A model generated the notes under the pieces. The model did no database searches. It had not been told where the DNA came from and saw only the letters and a list, made by a program, of their open reading frames with translations. Shown here in pieces: positions 1 to 7,205 of a stretch of 41,917 bases of DNA (position 1 is the stretch's first letter; each line of letters begins with the position of its first letter). Position numbers and translations under genes: made by a program. Source of the DNA: a virus; IMG/VR virus record IMGVR_UViG_3300047550_003664, positions 1 through 41,917 of that record. One strand, 5' to 3'.

Positions 1-7
1 TGGAAAC

Positions 8-442
8 ATGATGATAAAAACAATGACATTAGAAGAATTGGTAGAGAAACATCCTAAGATATTTCATCCATATGAGGGCAATCCATATATGGTCAATTGG
101 ACAGGAGTGCCTAACGGATGGATACCAGTTATTGATACACTCTGTTCCTCCATACAGAATTATATTGATAACCATGTTAGATATGTAGGCGGCAAAGAAA
201 TACATGTCCCTCAGGTGACATGTACACAGATGAAAGAGAAGTTTGCCGGATTGAGGTTCTATTACAACGGAGGAGATGACATAGTGAAAGGGATGGTCAC
301 AATGGCAGAGTACATGTGCAGACATACATGTGAGCATTGCGGTGGTAAAACAGATGGGCATCCTGTAAGTATAAACGGATGGATGAGAACAATGTGTCCT
401 ACATGTAAGGAGAATGTAGAGAAGCGATTTCATGAATCATGA
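8..442 (+). CDS. Conserved hypothetical protein with C-terminal zinc-ribbon-like cysteines
   Basis: A 144-residue protein of unknown function. The C-terminal third contains Cys/His pairs (CRHTCEHCGG, then CPTCK about 25 residues later) that could bind one zinc ion; the N-terminal part has no motif I recognise. The stop overlaps the next start by 4 bases (ATGA), so the two genes are probably translationally coupled. It opens a run of small unknown genes upstream of the DNA polymerase. A methionine one codon downstream is an equally good start. Confidence 0.75.
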   Translation: MMIKTMTLEELVEKHPKIFHPYEGNPYMVNWTGVPNGWIPVIDTLCSSIQNYIDNHVRYVGGKEIHVPQVTCTQMKEKFAGLRFYYNGGDDIVKGMVTMAEYMCRHTCEHCGGKTDGHPVSINGWMRTMCPTCKENVEKRFHES

Positions 443-777
443 AACCCATTCACAAGTTTAATGGTGGAAAGGGAGCTACACTATGTCACACATGCCATGT
501 GACTATATCTGTAGGACTAACAAATGATTTGTATTGTAAAAAATGTAATACAATGGCAAAAAGAACAATGCCTGATCATCCAGCATTTGCATCAGATGAA
601 TCAACAGGATTGACAAAGAGAGAATACTTTGCAGCCATGGCTATGATGGGAATTCTATCATCTCAAAAATACGACTTACGTCATGATGATGTAATAGCAC
701 AAGAATGTATCATATGGGCTGACAGATTGATCAAACATTTGAACAAAAACAGAAAAGATGAAACACAATCTCATTAA
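439..777 (+). CDS. Small CxxC-CxxC putative zinc-binding protein
   Basis: 112 residues. The N-terminus carries CHTC and, 14 residues after it, CKKC, a typical four-Cys zinc ribbon. The remainder is polar with a predicted helical, Lys-rich end. It resembles small phage proteins of unknown role that start with a similar P-H-K-F-N segment. The start overlaps the upstream stop (ATGA), and the 3' end overlaps the next gene by 20 bases, so it sits inside a polycistronic unit. A nucleic-acid-binding role is only a guess. Confidence 0.75.
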   Translation: MKPIHKFNGGKGATLCHTCHVTISVGLTNDLYCKKCNTMAKRTMPDHPAFASDESTGLTKREYFAAMAMMGILSSQKYDLRHDDVIAQECIIWADRLIKHLNKNRKDETQSH

Positions 778-1255
778 AACAGACAACTACCTATTGGTGG
801 TTGATGATTCAGAAATTAAACAAAGTGATTGGATTTATAATGAAGAAAGAGAACCTTCTATTGTGCAATGTATTGGTAAGGGTAGCTTAAGAGGTTGGGC
901 AAAAATCATAGCATATCTCCCTCTTAACGGAGCACCAGTTCTTGATGGTGTTCCACTACTTCCATCACTTCCACAAGAAGATGATAAAGAGAAGTATAAG
1001 TACACAGAGGAGGATATAAGAGCAATTAAAAGAATACTTATATATGACGATGATAAAAATGATGAAGAAAAAATATCAGAAGTTATCAGAGTTATCGAAT
1101 CCCTCCAACACCGCCCCAAACTACCTATTGCGTTTGAGTGTGAGGTGATTACAAGAGTGTACGATGTCTATCCACAAAGAACAGAACGCAAACCCAAAAC
1201 CATCACCAACTCTGAAGGCAGAACAGAATGGGTGGGGAAATACATTTATGAATAA
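758..1255 (+). CDS. Conserved phage hypothetical protein
   Basis: 165 residues. The N-terminal part (roughly 1-70: DNYLLVVDDSEI, then AYLPLNGAPVLDGVPLLP) and the C-terminal part (PIAFECEV to VGKYIYE) match a protein layout I associate with Bacteroidota phages, always without known function. The middle is acidic and low in complexity (KYTEEDIRAIKRILIYDDDK) and is probably helical. The start overlaps the preceding gene by 20 bases. No catalytic motif is visible. Confidence 0.75.
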   Translation: MKHNLIKTDNYLLVVDDSEIKQSDWIYNEEREPSIVQCIGKGSLRGWAKIIAYLPLNGAPVLDGVPLLPSLPQEDDKEKYKYTEEDIRAIKRILIYDDDKNDEEKISEVIRVIESLQHRPKLPIAFECEVITRVYDVYPQRTERKPKTITNSEGRTEWVGKYIYE

Positions 1256-1266
1256 AACACAACAAA

Positions 1267-1440
1267 ATGAACAAAAAACTTAAAGCGGCAATTTACACAT
1301 TTTTGTCATTTTCAATGATTGGTTTAATGTGTATTATGATAAAAATATATCCTCATGAAACGGTGAAAATTTTTGCCTCAATATGTTTATGTTTCTTTAT
1401 TTTTATTTTTTATAAAGTTATTTTATCGTCTTTAGACTAA
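1267..1440 (+). CDS. Small membrane protein with two transmembrane segments
   Basis: 57 residues starting MNKKLKAAIY. Two hydrophobic stretches (about residues 8-25 and 34-54) are separated by a short polar loop (KIYPHET), so a two-span helical hairpin in the host membrane is likely. A basic N-terminus follows the positive-inside rule. The gene fits the 185-base gap between its neighbours exactly and is preceded by an A-rich leader (AACACAACAAA), as is usual here. Function unknown; a holin or antiholin, or a superinfection-exclusion protein, would be possible. Confidence 0.6.
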   Translation: MNKKLKAAIYTFLSFSMIGLMCIMIKIYPHETVKIFASICLCFFIFIFYKVILSSLD

Positions 1441-1450
1441 AAACAATAAT

Positions 1451-1651
1451 ATGTCACCCAAGGAAAAAGCATTAGAATTAATTGACAAATACAAATGGAT
1501 AAGTTATGATCTTGATGATATTGAAAATCATAAAGAATGTGCATTGATAGCAGTGGATGAGATATTTAAAACAGGATTTTTAGAAGGTACAACGTTGGGT
1601 ATTACTAAAAAATATTGGCAAGAAGTAAAACAAGAGCTTGATAAAATGTAA
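1451..1651 (+). CDS. Small helical hypothetical protein (paralogue A)
   Basis: 66 residues, predicted all-helical and acidic. It is a tandem paralogue of the following gene: both begin MS.(K/E)E.ALEL, share KECAL near the centre, and end with YW..V.QE..K. Only three bases separate the two genes. Function unknown. The duplication implies local expansion of an accessory gene. Confidence 0.7.
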   Translation: MSPKEKALELIDKYKWISYDLDDIENHKECALIAVDEIFKTGFLEGTTLGITKKYWQEVKQELDKM

Positions 1652-1654
1652 ACT

Positions 1655-1873
1655 ATGTCAGTGGAAGAACAGGCACTAGAGTTATACAAGCAATATGATG
1701 AATTGGTAAAAGATCATACAAGAGGTGTCACTGTCAAATCCTTGGCTAAAGAGTGTGCTTTGACAGCAGCACGTAAGATAAAACAAGAACTAGTAGATGC
1801 TTTGGATGATGAGGTGTCCGGTATTCATGGAATGTATTGGAATAAAGTGATACAAGAAATAGAAAAACTATGA
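1655..1873 (+). CDS. Small helical hypothetical protein (paralogue B)
   Basis: 72 residues; paralogue of the gene directly upstream (shared ALEL, KECAL and YW-V-QE positions), with a slightly longer middle section. It overlaps the next start by 4 bases (ATGA), indicating translational coupling. No known domain recognised. Confidence 0.7.
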   Translation: MSVEEQALELYKQYDELVKDHTRGVTVKSLAKECALTAARKIKQELVDALDDEVSGIHGMYWNKVIQEIEKL

Positions 1874-2142
1874 CACAAAAGAAAATAGATGCAACAGATG
1901 CTCCTCTTGAAGGAGCCATTGAATGGTTTTGGAAACAACTGCCAGAGATTCTGCCATTCACTGTTGATACAGAAACTGCTATGAAATTAAGAGATGCTTA
2001 CGAACGGGCTAAACAAACTCAAAAGCACATGGTGATGCATGCGTACAATTATGGATGGGATGATGGGCATTTTGATGTAAAAGGAAGCGAGGGAGATGAT
2101 GCTGATCAAAAATTTTACAATGAGTTTTATGGAAAACAATAA
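1870..2142 (+). CDS. Small acidic hypothetical protein
   Basis: 90 residues. The first part contains EWFWKQLP, the middle is a charged helix (AMKLRDAYERAKQTQKH) and the end is DQKFYNEFYGKQ. The following gene has the same plan (hydrophobic start, KEMEKEQI-type helix, EQYFNETYEKK end), so the two are likely diverged paralogues of a family frequent in Bacteroidota phages. Function unknown. Confidence 0.7.
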   Translation: MTQKKIDATDAPLEGAIEWFWKQLPEILPFTVDTETAMKLRDAYERAKQTQKHMVMHAYNYGWDDGHFDVKGSEGDDADQKFYNEFYGKQ

Positions 2143-2350
2143 AAAGCAAACAGCTGTGGAATATTTAGCAAATAGATTACCGCTTGGAGTTAAATGGTCT
2201 ATGCATGATTATATTCAACAAGCCAAAGAAATGGAAAAGGAGCAGATAACTGATGCCTTTGGAGTTGGTTGTCAAGTTGAATCAAAAAGACTTATAGGAT
2301 ACCATGAAATGGCTGAACAATACTTCAATGAAACATATGAGAAAAAATAA
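2129..2350 (+). CDS. Small hypothetical protein, relative of the upstream gene
   Basis: 73 residues from MENNKKQ; this start gives a 14-base overlap with the upstream gene, and a methionine three codons earlier (2120) is possible. It carries the same layout as its neighbour: an N-terminal VEYLANRLP segment, a KEMEKEQI helix and an aromatic end (EQYFNETYEKK). Function unknown. Confidence 0.68.
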   Translation: MENNKKQTAVEYLANRLPLGVKWSMHDYIQQAKEMEKEQITDAFGVGCQVESKRLIGYHEMAEQYFNETYEKK

Positions 2351-2801
2351 TGGACAAACAGAAGAACGTATGACAAGGGAACAGCAATTGATTTTTGATG
2401 TTGTGTTAAAGCATTCACAATTGACAAAGGAGCAGCTTGAGGGGTGTTCCAGAGAGGAAGAGATTGTTATGGTGAGACATCTTTTGATGTATCTTTACAG
2501 GGAGTGTCTTGGGATGCCTTATGCTAGAATAGGAGCTATTATGAAGAAGGGACCAGATTCCCATTTTGATCACACCAGTGTAATGCATGGATGTAGTAGG
2601 GCAAAAGAGAGACTCTTCACCAAGGAGACGGCATTTTGTTATTTGTATAAAAAGGTGATGGAAGAATTGAAAGGGCATGGATTTGAATGGGAGGGTAAGG
2701 GCTGCATGCTTGTTGTACGCTATCCTAAAGGGTTTCCTATTCATGAAGTGATTAATGTTGTCAACCAGCATTATAAAAATCTTACATATGAGTTTATATA
2801 A
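2337..2801 (+). CDS. DnaA domain IV-like DNA-binding protein
   Basis: About 154 residues. The central segment (REEEIVMVRHLLMYLYRECL, then MPYARIG and DHTSVMHGCSRAKERL) matches the order of DnaA domain IV: basic helix-turn-helix followed by the D-H-T-(T/S)-V signature that contacts DnaA boxes. The AAA+ ATPase domain of DnaA is absent. It lies one gene upstream of the DNA polymerase, so it could recognise the phage origin or a regulatory site. Start choice is uncertain: 2337 gives a 14-base overlap with the previous gene, and 2370 is also possible. Confidence 0.6.
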   Translation: MRKNNGQTEERMTREQQLIFDVVLKHSQLTKEQLEGCSREEEIVMVRHLLMYLYRECLGMPYARIGAIMKKGPDSHFDHTSVMHGCSRAKERLFTKETAFCYLYKKVMEELKGHGFEWEGKGCMLVVRYPKGFPIHEVINVVNQHYKNLTYEFI

Positions 2802-2985
2802 TTATGTTTTCCATTACAATCCTTTTGATGATATTTGGTATGCTGTTCCCAGAGAATTGTACACTGAATATTGGAATAACAAGGAAACACATGGCATATT
2901 GAAAGCAAAAGACATTATGGTGCTAGTGGAATTGATTCGTAAAGGAGAAGATTTTGTAAAAAAGTTGAATGATGCTAATGTATGA
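2788..2985 (+). CDS. Small hypothetical protein
   Basis: 65 residues starting MSLYNYVFHYNPF, with a predicted C-terminal helix (KDIMVLVELIRKGEDFVKKL). It overlaps both neighbours by a few bases (14 upstream, 8 with the polymerase), which supports 2788 rather than the upstream start at 2755. Function unknown; it may be translationally coupled to the polymerase. Confidence 0.65.
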   Translation: MSLYNYVFHYNPFDDIWYAVPRELYTEYWNNKETHGILKAKDIMVLVELIRKGEDFVKKLNDANV

Positions 2986-4924
2986 CATAGAGACATTGCA
3001 AGAATTCTTTCTTGTCACTGTCTATGTTCCTGATGAGGGAAAGTGGTATGAGTTTTCCGTAAACAAATGGGAAAATCAGCTCACTTCCTTCATCAGGTTT
3101 ACAGAGAAATATTCCGAACATCATTGGGTGGGATATAACAGTTTGAGGTTTGACAGCCAAGTGGTGGAATGGGTGATGAGAAACCATGAGCAATGGCATG
3201 AGTTAAGTGGGCTGGAAATAGCAGCCAAGATTGCTCAAAAGGCTCAAGATGTCATTCATGATGCCAATTATGAACTATTGCCTGAGTTTTCTGAAAAACA
3301 ACTATCTCTCAGGCAAATAGATCTTTTTAAGATGGCCCACTTCGACAATAAAAATCGACGAGTGAGCTTAAAAAGGCTAGAGTTTGAGATGGATATGGAA
3401 AACATCGAGGAGATGCCCATCCATCATGCTAAGAAGGATTTGACACAGGATGATGTAGCTGTTATTAAAGGTTATTGTAGGAATGATGTACTTGCCACTT
3501 ATGAGTTTTACAAAATATTGAGGGGTGACACATCCCATCCTCTTTACAAAGGCAATGACCAATTTCAGCTAAGGTGGGATATAGAACAGGAGTTTGGTAT
3601 TCCCTGCATCAATTATTCAGACAGCAAGATAGGAGATGAGATGGTGAAGAAGTTCTATTGCCAAGAAAAAGGAATAGAATATAGCCAGCTTCCCAAAAAG
3701 GGCACTTTCAGAAAAAAGGTGGAAGTGAGGAATTGCATAGCCAAGCATGTGAGATTTGAGACACCCCAGCTAAAGGAGTTTCTTGAAAACATTAAGAAGG
3801 AATCCTTGGGTATGGATGATGATTTCAAGCATGAGGTGAGTTTCTATGGCAATGTATATTCCTTCATGAAGGGTGGACTTCATACAGAGAACAAGCCTGA
3901 GATGATTGAAGTTGATGATGAACATGAGATAATAGATTGGGATGTCACCAGCTACTATCCTGCCACCATCATTAATAATAAAAAATATCCTGTCCATTTG
4001 GGAAAAGAGTTTCTTGCAGGATATGAACAAATGTTCAACAAAAGGATTGAACTCAAGCCTTTGGCAAAGAAAGACAGTAGGATAAAAGGCATTGTAGGTG
4101 CTTTAAAGCTTGCTGTCAATTCTGTGTATGGCAAGAGTAGTGAAATCACTAGTTGGCTATATGACAGGCAGCTCACCATGTTCACCACCATCACAGGTGA
4201 GCTATCGTTAATGATGCTTATTGAGAAATATGAAACAAATGGAATAAAGGTGATGAGTGCTAACACAGACGGTGTCACCATCATGATTCACAAAAGCCTC
4301 ATTCCTTTGATGGAGAGAATAAACAAATGGTGGATGGACACTACCAAGTATGAGCTTGAGAGAACAGACTATCGCAAGATCATATTTTCCACCGTCAACG
4401 ATTATATTGCAATTAAAACTGATGGAGAGGTTAAAAAGAAAGGGGATTTTGTCACAGATTTTGAACTACATAAAAACAAGAGTGGTAGGATTGTTCCTAT
4501 TGCTCTTGAGAATTATTTTGTTCATAACATCCCTGTTGCTGATACTATTGCTAAGCATGATAATGTTTTTGACTTTGCTATTAGGCAAAAGGCTAGCAAA
4601 GATTTCCACTATGAAGGCATGGATAGGAAAAATGGCCATGTTAACATTTATAACAAGCTTATTCGGTATTTCGTGTCTCTTAGAGGAGAAAAGCTCATGA
4701 AGGTGAAAAACCAAGACAGCAAATCTACAGCTCCTGAAAGGAGTCAAGTGGAGGCTGGTGAGTGGTTGTGTACAGTGTGCAATCATTTGACAAAAGATCA
4801 TCCTATGGACAACATCAACAAGGCATATTATATAGAAAAGGCAGAAAAGATGATTAGAAAGATTGAAACAAATGGAAGAAAAACAAATGTTTACGTAAAC
4901 CCACAACAATTATCATTATGGTGA
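2978..4924 (+). CDS. Family B DNA polymerase with 3'-5' exonuclease
   Basis: About 648 residues from MYDIET (a start at 2969 would add three residues). The exonuclease domain shows D3/E5 (YDIET), N54 to D59 (GYNSLRFDSQ) and the ExoIII-type Y166-C-R-N-D170. The polymerase domain shows motif A (D322-VTSYYP), motif B (K377 to NSVYG at 381-385) and motif C (ANTDG, 428-432). Motif C has Asn where DTD-type enzymes have their first Asp; the second Asp (431), the metal ligand, is kept. This is the likely replicative polymerase, acting with the DnaB-like helicase, primase and SSB encoded downstream. It is shorter than T4-type enzymes. Confidence 0.9.
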   Translation: MYDIETLQEFFLVTVYVPDEGKWYEFSVNKWENQLTSFIRFTEKYSEHHWVGYNSLRFDSQVVEWVMRNHEQWHELSGLEIAAKIAQKAQDVIHDANYELLPEFSEKQLSLRQIDLFKMAHFDNKNRRVSLKRLEFEMDMENIEEMPIHHAKKDLTQDDVAVIKGYCRNDVLATYEFYKILRGDTSHPLYKGNDQFQLRWDIEQEFGIPCINYSDSKIGDEMVKKFYCQEKGIEYSQLPKKGTFRKKVEVRNCIAKHVRFETPQLKEFLENIKKESLGMDDDFKHEVSFYGNVYSFMKGGLHTENKPEMIEVDDEHEIIDWDVTSYYPATIINNKKYPVHLGKEFLAGYEQMFNKRIELKPLAKKDSRIKGIVGALKLAVNSVYGKSSEITSWLYDRQLTMFTTITGELSLMMLIEKYETNGIKVMSANTDGVTIMIHKSLIPLMERINKWWMDTTKYELERTDYRKIIFSTVNDYIAIKTDGEVKKKGDFVTDFELHKNKSGRIVPIALENYFVHNIPVADTIAKHDNVFDFAIRQKASKDFHYEGMDRKNGHVNIYNKLIRYFVSLRGEKLMKVKNQDSKSTAPERSQVEAGEWLCTVCNHLTKDHPMDNINKAYYIEKAEKMIRKIETNGRKTNVYVNPQQLSLW

Positions 4925-5343
4925 CAAAACTATTATTATTAACGACATTTATTATTCCTACAAAGGAAGACGTATGGAGTGAAATAAAGAATTCAGGAGT
5001 GAAACATCCTAAAGTGGTGTTTGCTCAGGCAGTGATTGAATCAGGAGGATTTAAGAGTGTGTTAGCCAAGAGTTGCAATAATCTGTTTGGGATGCGTATT
5101 CCCAAGAAAAGACCAACATTGGCTGTAAACAGGTGCAAGAATAAGCTTGGATTTGCTACATTTGACAGCTGGCAAGAGAGTGTGTATGACTATCTGCTCT
5201 ATCAGAAATACATCCTTAGGAACAAGGAGAAAATGACTGATGAGCAATATCTTAGGCACATTGCTAAGACATACGCCAGCAATCCTCAATATGTTACATT
5301 GATTATCAACACAATGAAAAGATATTCAAAACTGACAATATGA
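4918..5343 (+). CDS. Glucosaminidase-type peptidoglycan hydrolase (endolysin)
   Basis: 141 residues. A short hydrophobic N-terminus (VTKLLLLTTFIIP) may be a weak export signal. The body contains AQAVIESGGF, NLFGM and YASNPQYVTLI, the arrangement of the GH73 glucosaminidase domain, with the catalytic Glu in VIESGGF. It would cleave the glycan backbone of host peptidoglycan, either at lysis or during infection. The start overlaps the polymerase stop by 7 bases. No cell-wall-binding domain is attached. Confidence 0.78.
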   Translation: MVTKLLLLTTFIIPTKEDVWSEIKNSGVKHPKVVFAQAVIESGGFKSVLAKSCNNLFGMRIPKKRPTLAVNRCKNKLGFATFDSWQESVYDYLLYQKYILRNKEKMTDEQYLRHIAKTYASNPQYVTLIINTMKRYSKLTI

Positions 5344-5834
5344 AAAATGTATTGATTAAAAAAGACACTCATAGTGGATTTCGGATTCCCGAACTTCTGT
5401 TTGATTGTCAAAGACTTGCAGCTAATGTGATTTTTACAAACAGCTGCAGGTATGACATAGGAAGAGCTGACCAAGGGGATATAAACAAGCTCTTCGGCAT
5501 TGGGTATTTCCCCTCTCACCATAGGAATAGCGTAAGGTTTGGGTGGAGATACATCATTGAAATGGATGCCATGGAAATAATGGCTTATTGGTATTCTAAT
5601 GGACAGAGGAAATGGGAACATATTTGCTTTTGTATAATGGGAAGAGAACACCTATTCATGCTAAACATGACAGAAAAAGGTCATTTGATGCATGTGTATA
5701 ATGATATTGTGCAAATAGGTACATACACAGTGAAAGATGTTCCTCAGCAACCTCTAGGTTATTTGCTCAGGCCCTATTTTGGTGGCAATCAAAAAGCTCC
5801 TCATGATATTGTAATTCAAATGCAATGGCTATGA
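5340..5834 (+). CDS. Conserved phage hypothetical protein
   Basis: 164 residues. It includes the segments DINKLFGIGYFPSHH, SVRFGWRY and LRPYFGGNQKAPHD, which I associate with a protein conserved among Bacteroidota phages without assigned function. The fold looks like mixed alpha/beta with many aromatic residues. The start overlaps the lysin stop (ATGA) and the 3' end overlaps the next gene by 10 bases, so expression with the lysin is likely. Confidence 0.72.
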   Translation: MKNVLIKKDTHSGFRIPELLFDCQRLAANVIFTNSCRYDIGRADQGDINKLFGIGYFPSHHRNSVRFGWRYIIEMDAMEIMAYWYSNGQRKWEHICFCIMGREHLFMLNMTEKGHLMHVYNDIVQIGTYTVKDVPQQPLGYLLRPYFGGNQKAPHDIVIQMQWL

Positions 5835-6142
5835 GGTACGAAAAAGCCAACAGGGAGAACATTGCCATGTATCTTGTTGAGAGACAAATGTCCATCATAG
5901 GCAAGACATTTGAGGATGCTGAGAATGACAAAAACTGGTTTCATAACAACACAATGACCCAAGAACAGTTTTTGGAGTTCAGGAAAGAAGCCATATCTTT
6001 GATAAAGAAGGTGTTCAAATGCAACAAAAGATATGCAGAGAACAGCTTTGATTGGTGGAACCTCAATTGGGGACTTCGTATATTCCCTGTTCCTGAAGAT
6101 GTGAGATTGATGAAGATTGATCTACCTAAAAGATTTTCTTAA
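5825..6142 (+). CDS. Conserved phage hypothetical protein
   Basis: 105 residues, Lys/Asn rich and predicted helical. Segments ENIAMYLVERQMSIIGKT, MTQEQFLEF and LIKKVFKCNKRYAE, ending WNLNWGLRIFPVP, resemble a family repeated across phages of this type. It is the last gene before the hairpin at 6178, so it closes the polymerase transcription unit. A start at 5831 is equally possible. Function unknown. Confidence 0.7.
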   Translation: MAMRYEKANRENIAMYLVERQMSIIGKTFEDAENDKNWFHNNTMTQEQFLEFRKEAISLIKKVFKCNKRYAENSFDWWNLNWGLRIFPVPEDVRLMKIDLPKRFS

Positions 6143-6177
6143 ATTTTTGTGTGTTCATAAGTGTAGGGTTTATTTTC

Positions 6178-6201
6178 CCCCGATGGTTTCCACCATTGGG
6201 G
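6178..6201 (+). terminator. Stem-loop terminator candidate
   Basis: Ten-base-pair stem (6178-6187 with 6192-6201, one G-T pair) with a TTCC loop, followed by TTTAATTTC. It sits in the 81-base gap between two gene runs. The tail is less T-rich than in a classical intrinsic terminator, so partial read-through or RNA-end protection is also possible. Confidence 0.6.
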
Positions 6202-6223
6202 TTTAATTTCTAAAACATATTTT

Positions 6224-6349
6224 ATGCAAGGAAAAAGACAACAACAAATCAAAGACAGTGAGAATTATGTAATTTATGGATTGTATGGAGTGATTGTAAT
6301 TGTAACATTGTTGATAATAATGAATGTTTATTTTCTCATTAAAAACTAA
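6224..6349 (+). CDS. Small single-span membrane protein
   Basis: 41 residues beginning MQGKRQQQIK, with one long hydrophobic segment (about residues 15-37: VIYGLYGVIVIVTLLIIM and onward) and a Lys-Asn end. A polar N-terminus followed by one transmembrane helix suggests a small inner-membrane protein. The gene fills the gap between the hairpin and the next start with three bases to spare. Function unknown. Confidence 0.5.
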   Translation: MQGKRQQQIKDSENYVIYGLYGVIVIVTLLIIMNVYFLIKN

Positions 6350-6352
6350 ACA

Positions 6353-6574
6353 ATGACTATTGATGAAGTGGTGGCTTACATGAGTGGAAGCAAGAATGTT
6401 CAAGATTGGAACAAACGTAGAACCTATGCATTTTCTCTTTACAGGGGAGAGTTCAAACACTTTGTCCAAAAAGTGGATGGGGTGAATGACCTTGATGGGT
6501 CTAGTTTGATTGTGAAAACTCTTGGAAGGGATGATGTAGAAAAGAACACCCTTGAAAAAAATGAACAAAATTAG
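6353..6574 (+). CDS. Small hypothetical protein
   Basis: 73 residues, starting MTIDEVVAYMSGSKNVQDWN, a motif seen at the N-terminus of small phage proteins of unknown function. The C-terminal end is highly charged. It overlaps the following gene by 14 bases. Confidence 0.65.
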   Translation: MTIDEVVAYMSGSKNVQDWNKRRTYAFSLYRGEFKHFVQKVDGVNDLDGSSLIVKTLGRDDVEKNTLEKNEQN

Positions 6575-7205
6575 CATATGCTTGAGCTTCGAACATTTTA
6601 GAAGCTTGTCCTCACAAGGATATACATTAGATGTAGTGTTTTTGCTAAAAGCTTTTAACGAAGGTGTTGATTTGAATGAAATATCTCAAGATAACAGACT
6701 AGCCATTCTTCACACTACGTTGTTAAGAAAAGGATTGATTACAAAAGAAAACAAGCTTACAAAAGAAGGGAAGTCCGTCTTGGACTTCCTTTCTTCTCCT
6801 GCAGAGATGATGGTTGAAAAACCTATTCAGAAGGGGACAATGATGAATGATGAGGATTTCAACAAATGGTGGAATGCCTATCCAAGCACAGATACATTTG
6901 TGCACAAGGGAAAGAAGTTTGTTGGTACAAGGGCTCTCAAAGCCAAGAAGGACGAATGTAAGCTGAAGCTTAGCAAGATATTGGCTGAAGGAGAATACAG
7001 CCTAGATGAGCTTGTAAAGGCTCTTGAGATGGAGGTGGGTCAGAAGAAGGACAATTCTGTAAAGACCAATGCCAACAAGCTAAGCTACATGCAAAGCTCC
7101 ATCACCTATCTCAACCAGCGCACCTTTGAACCCTTCATTGAACTTGTAAACAATGTAGATGTGAATAGTGCACAAGAAGAAAAAACAGGAGGTGTGGATA
7201 TATGA
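6561..7205 (+). CDS. Putative replication accessory protein
   Basis: About 214 residues. The N-terminal ~75 residues look like a winged helix (FEHFRSLSSQGYTLDVVFLL, LLRKGLITKENKLTKEGKSVLDFL). After a linker comes a domain with FNKWWNAYPSTD and GTRALKAKKDEC, ending YMQSSITYLNQRTFEPF, a layout seen next to replicative helicases in related phages. It lies directly before the DnaB-like helicase with a 4-base overlap, so a helicase loader or origin-binding role is plausible but inferred only from position and architecture. Confidence 0.55.
   Translation: MNKISICLSFEHFRSLSSQGYTLDVVFLLKAFNEGVDLNEISQDNRLAILHTTLLRKGLITKENKLTKEGKSVLDFLSSPAEMMVEKPIQKGTMMNDEDFNKWWNAYPSTDTFVHKGKKFVGTRALKAKKDECKLKLSKILAEGEYSLDELVKALEMEVGQKKDNSVKTNANKLSYMQSSITYLNQRTFEPFIELVNNVDVNSAQEEKTGGVDI

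Noticed and set aside
1165-1180. DnaA-box-like CTATCCACA
   Set aside because: Single near-match inside a gene; no cluster of boxes that would mark an origin.
4350-4700. 116-residue + strand frame inside the DNA polymerase
   Set aside because: Very Leu-rich translation in a shifted frame; the polymerase motifs and frame are intact through the region.
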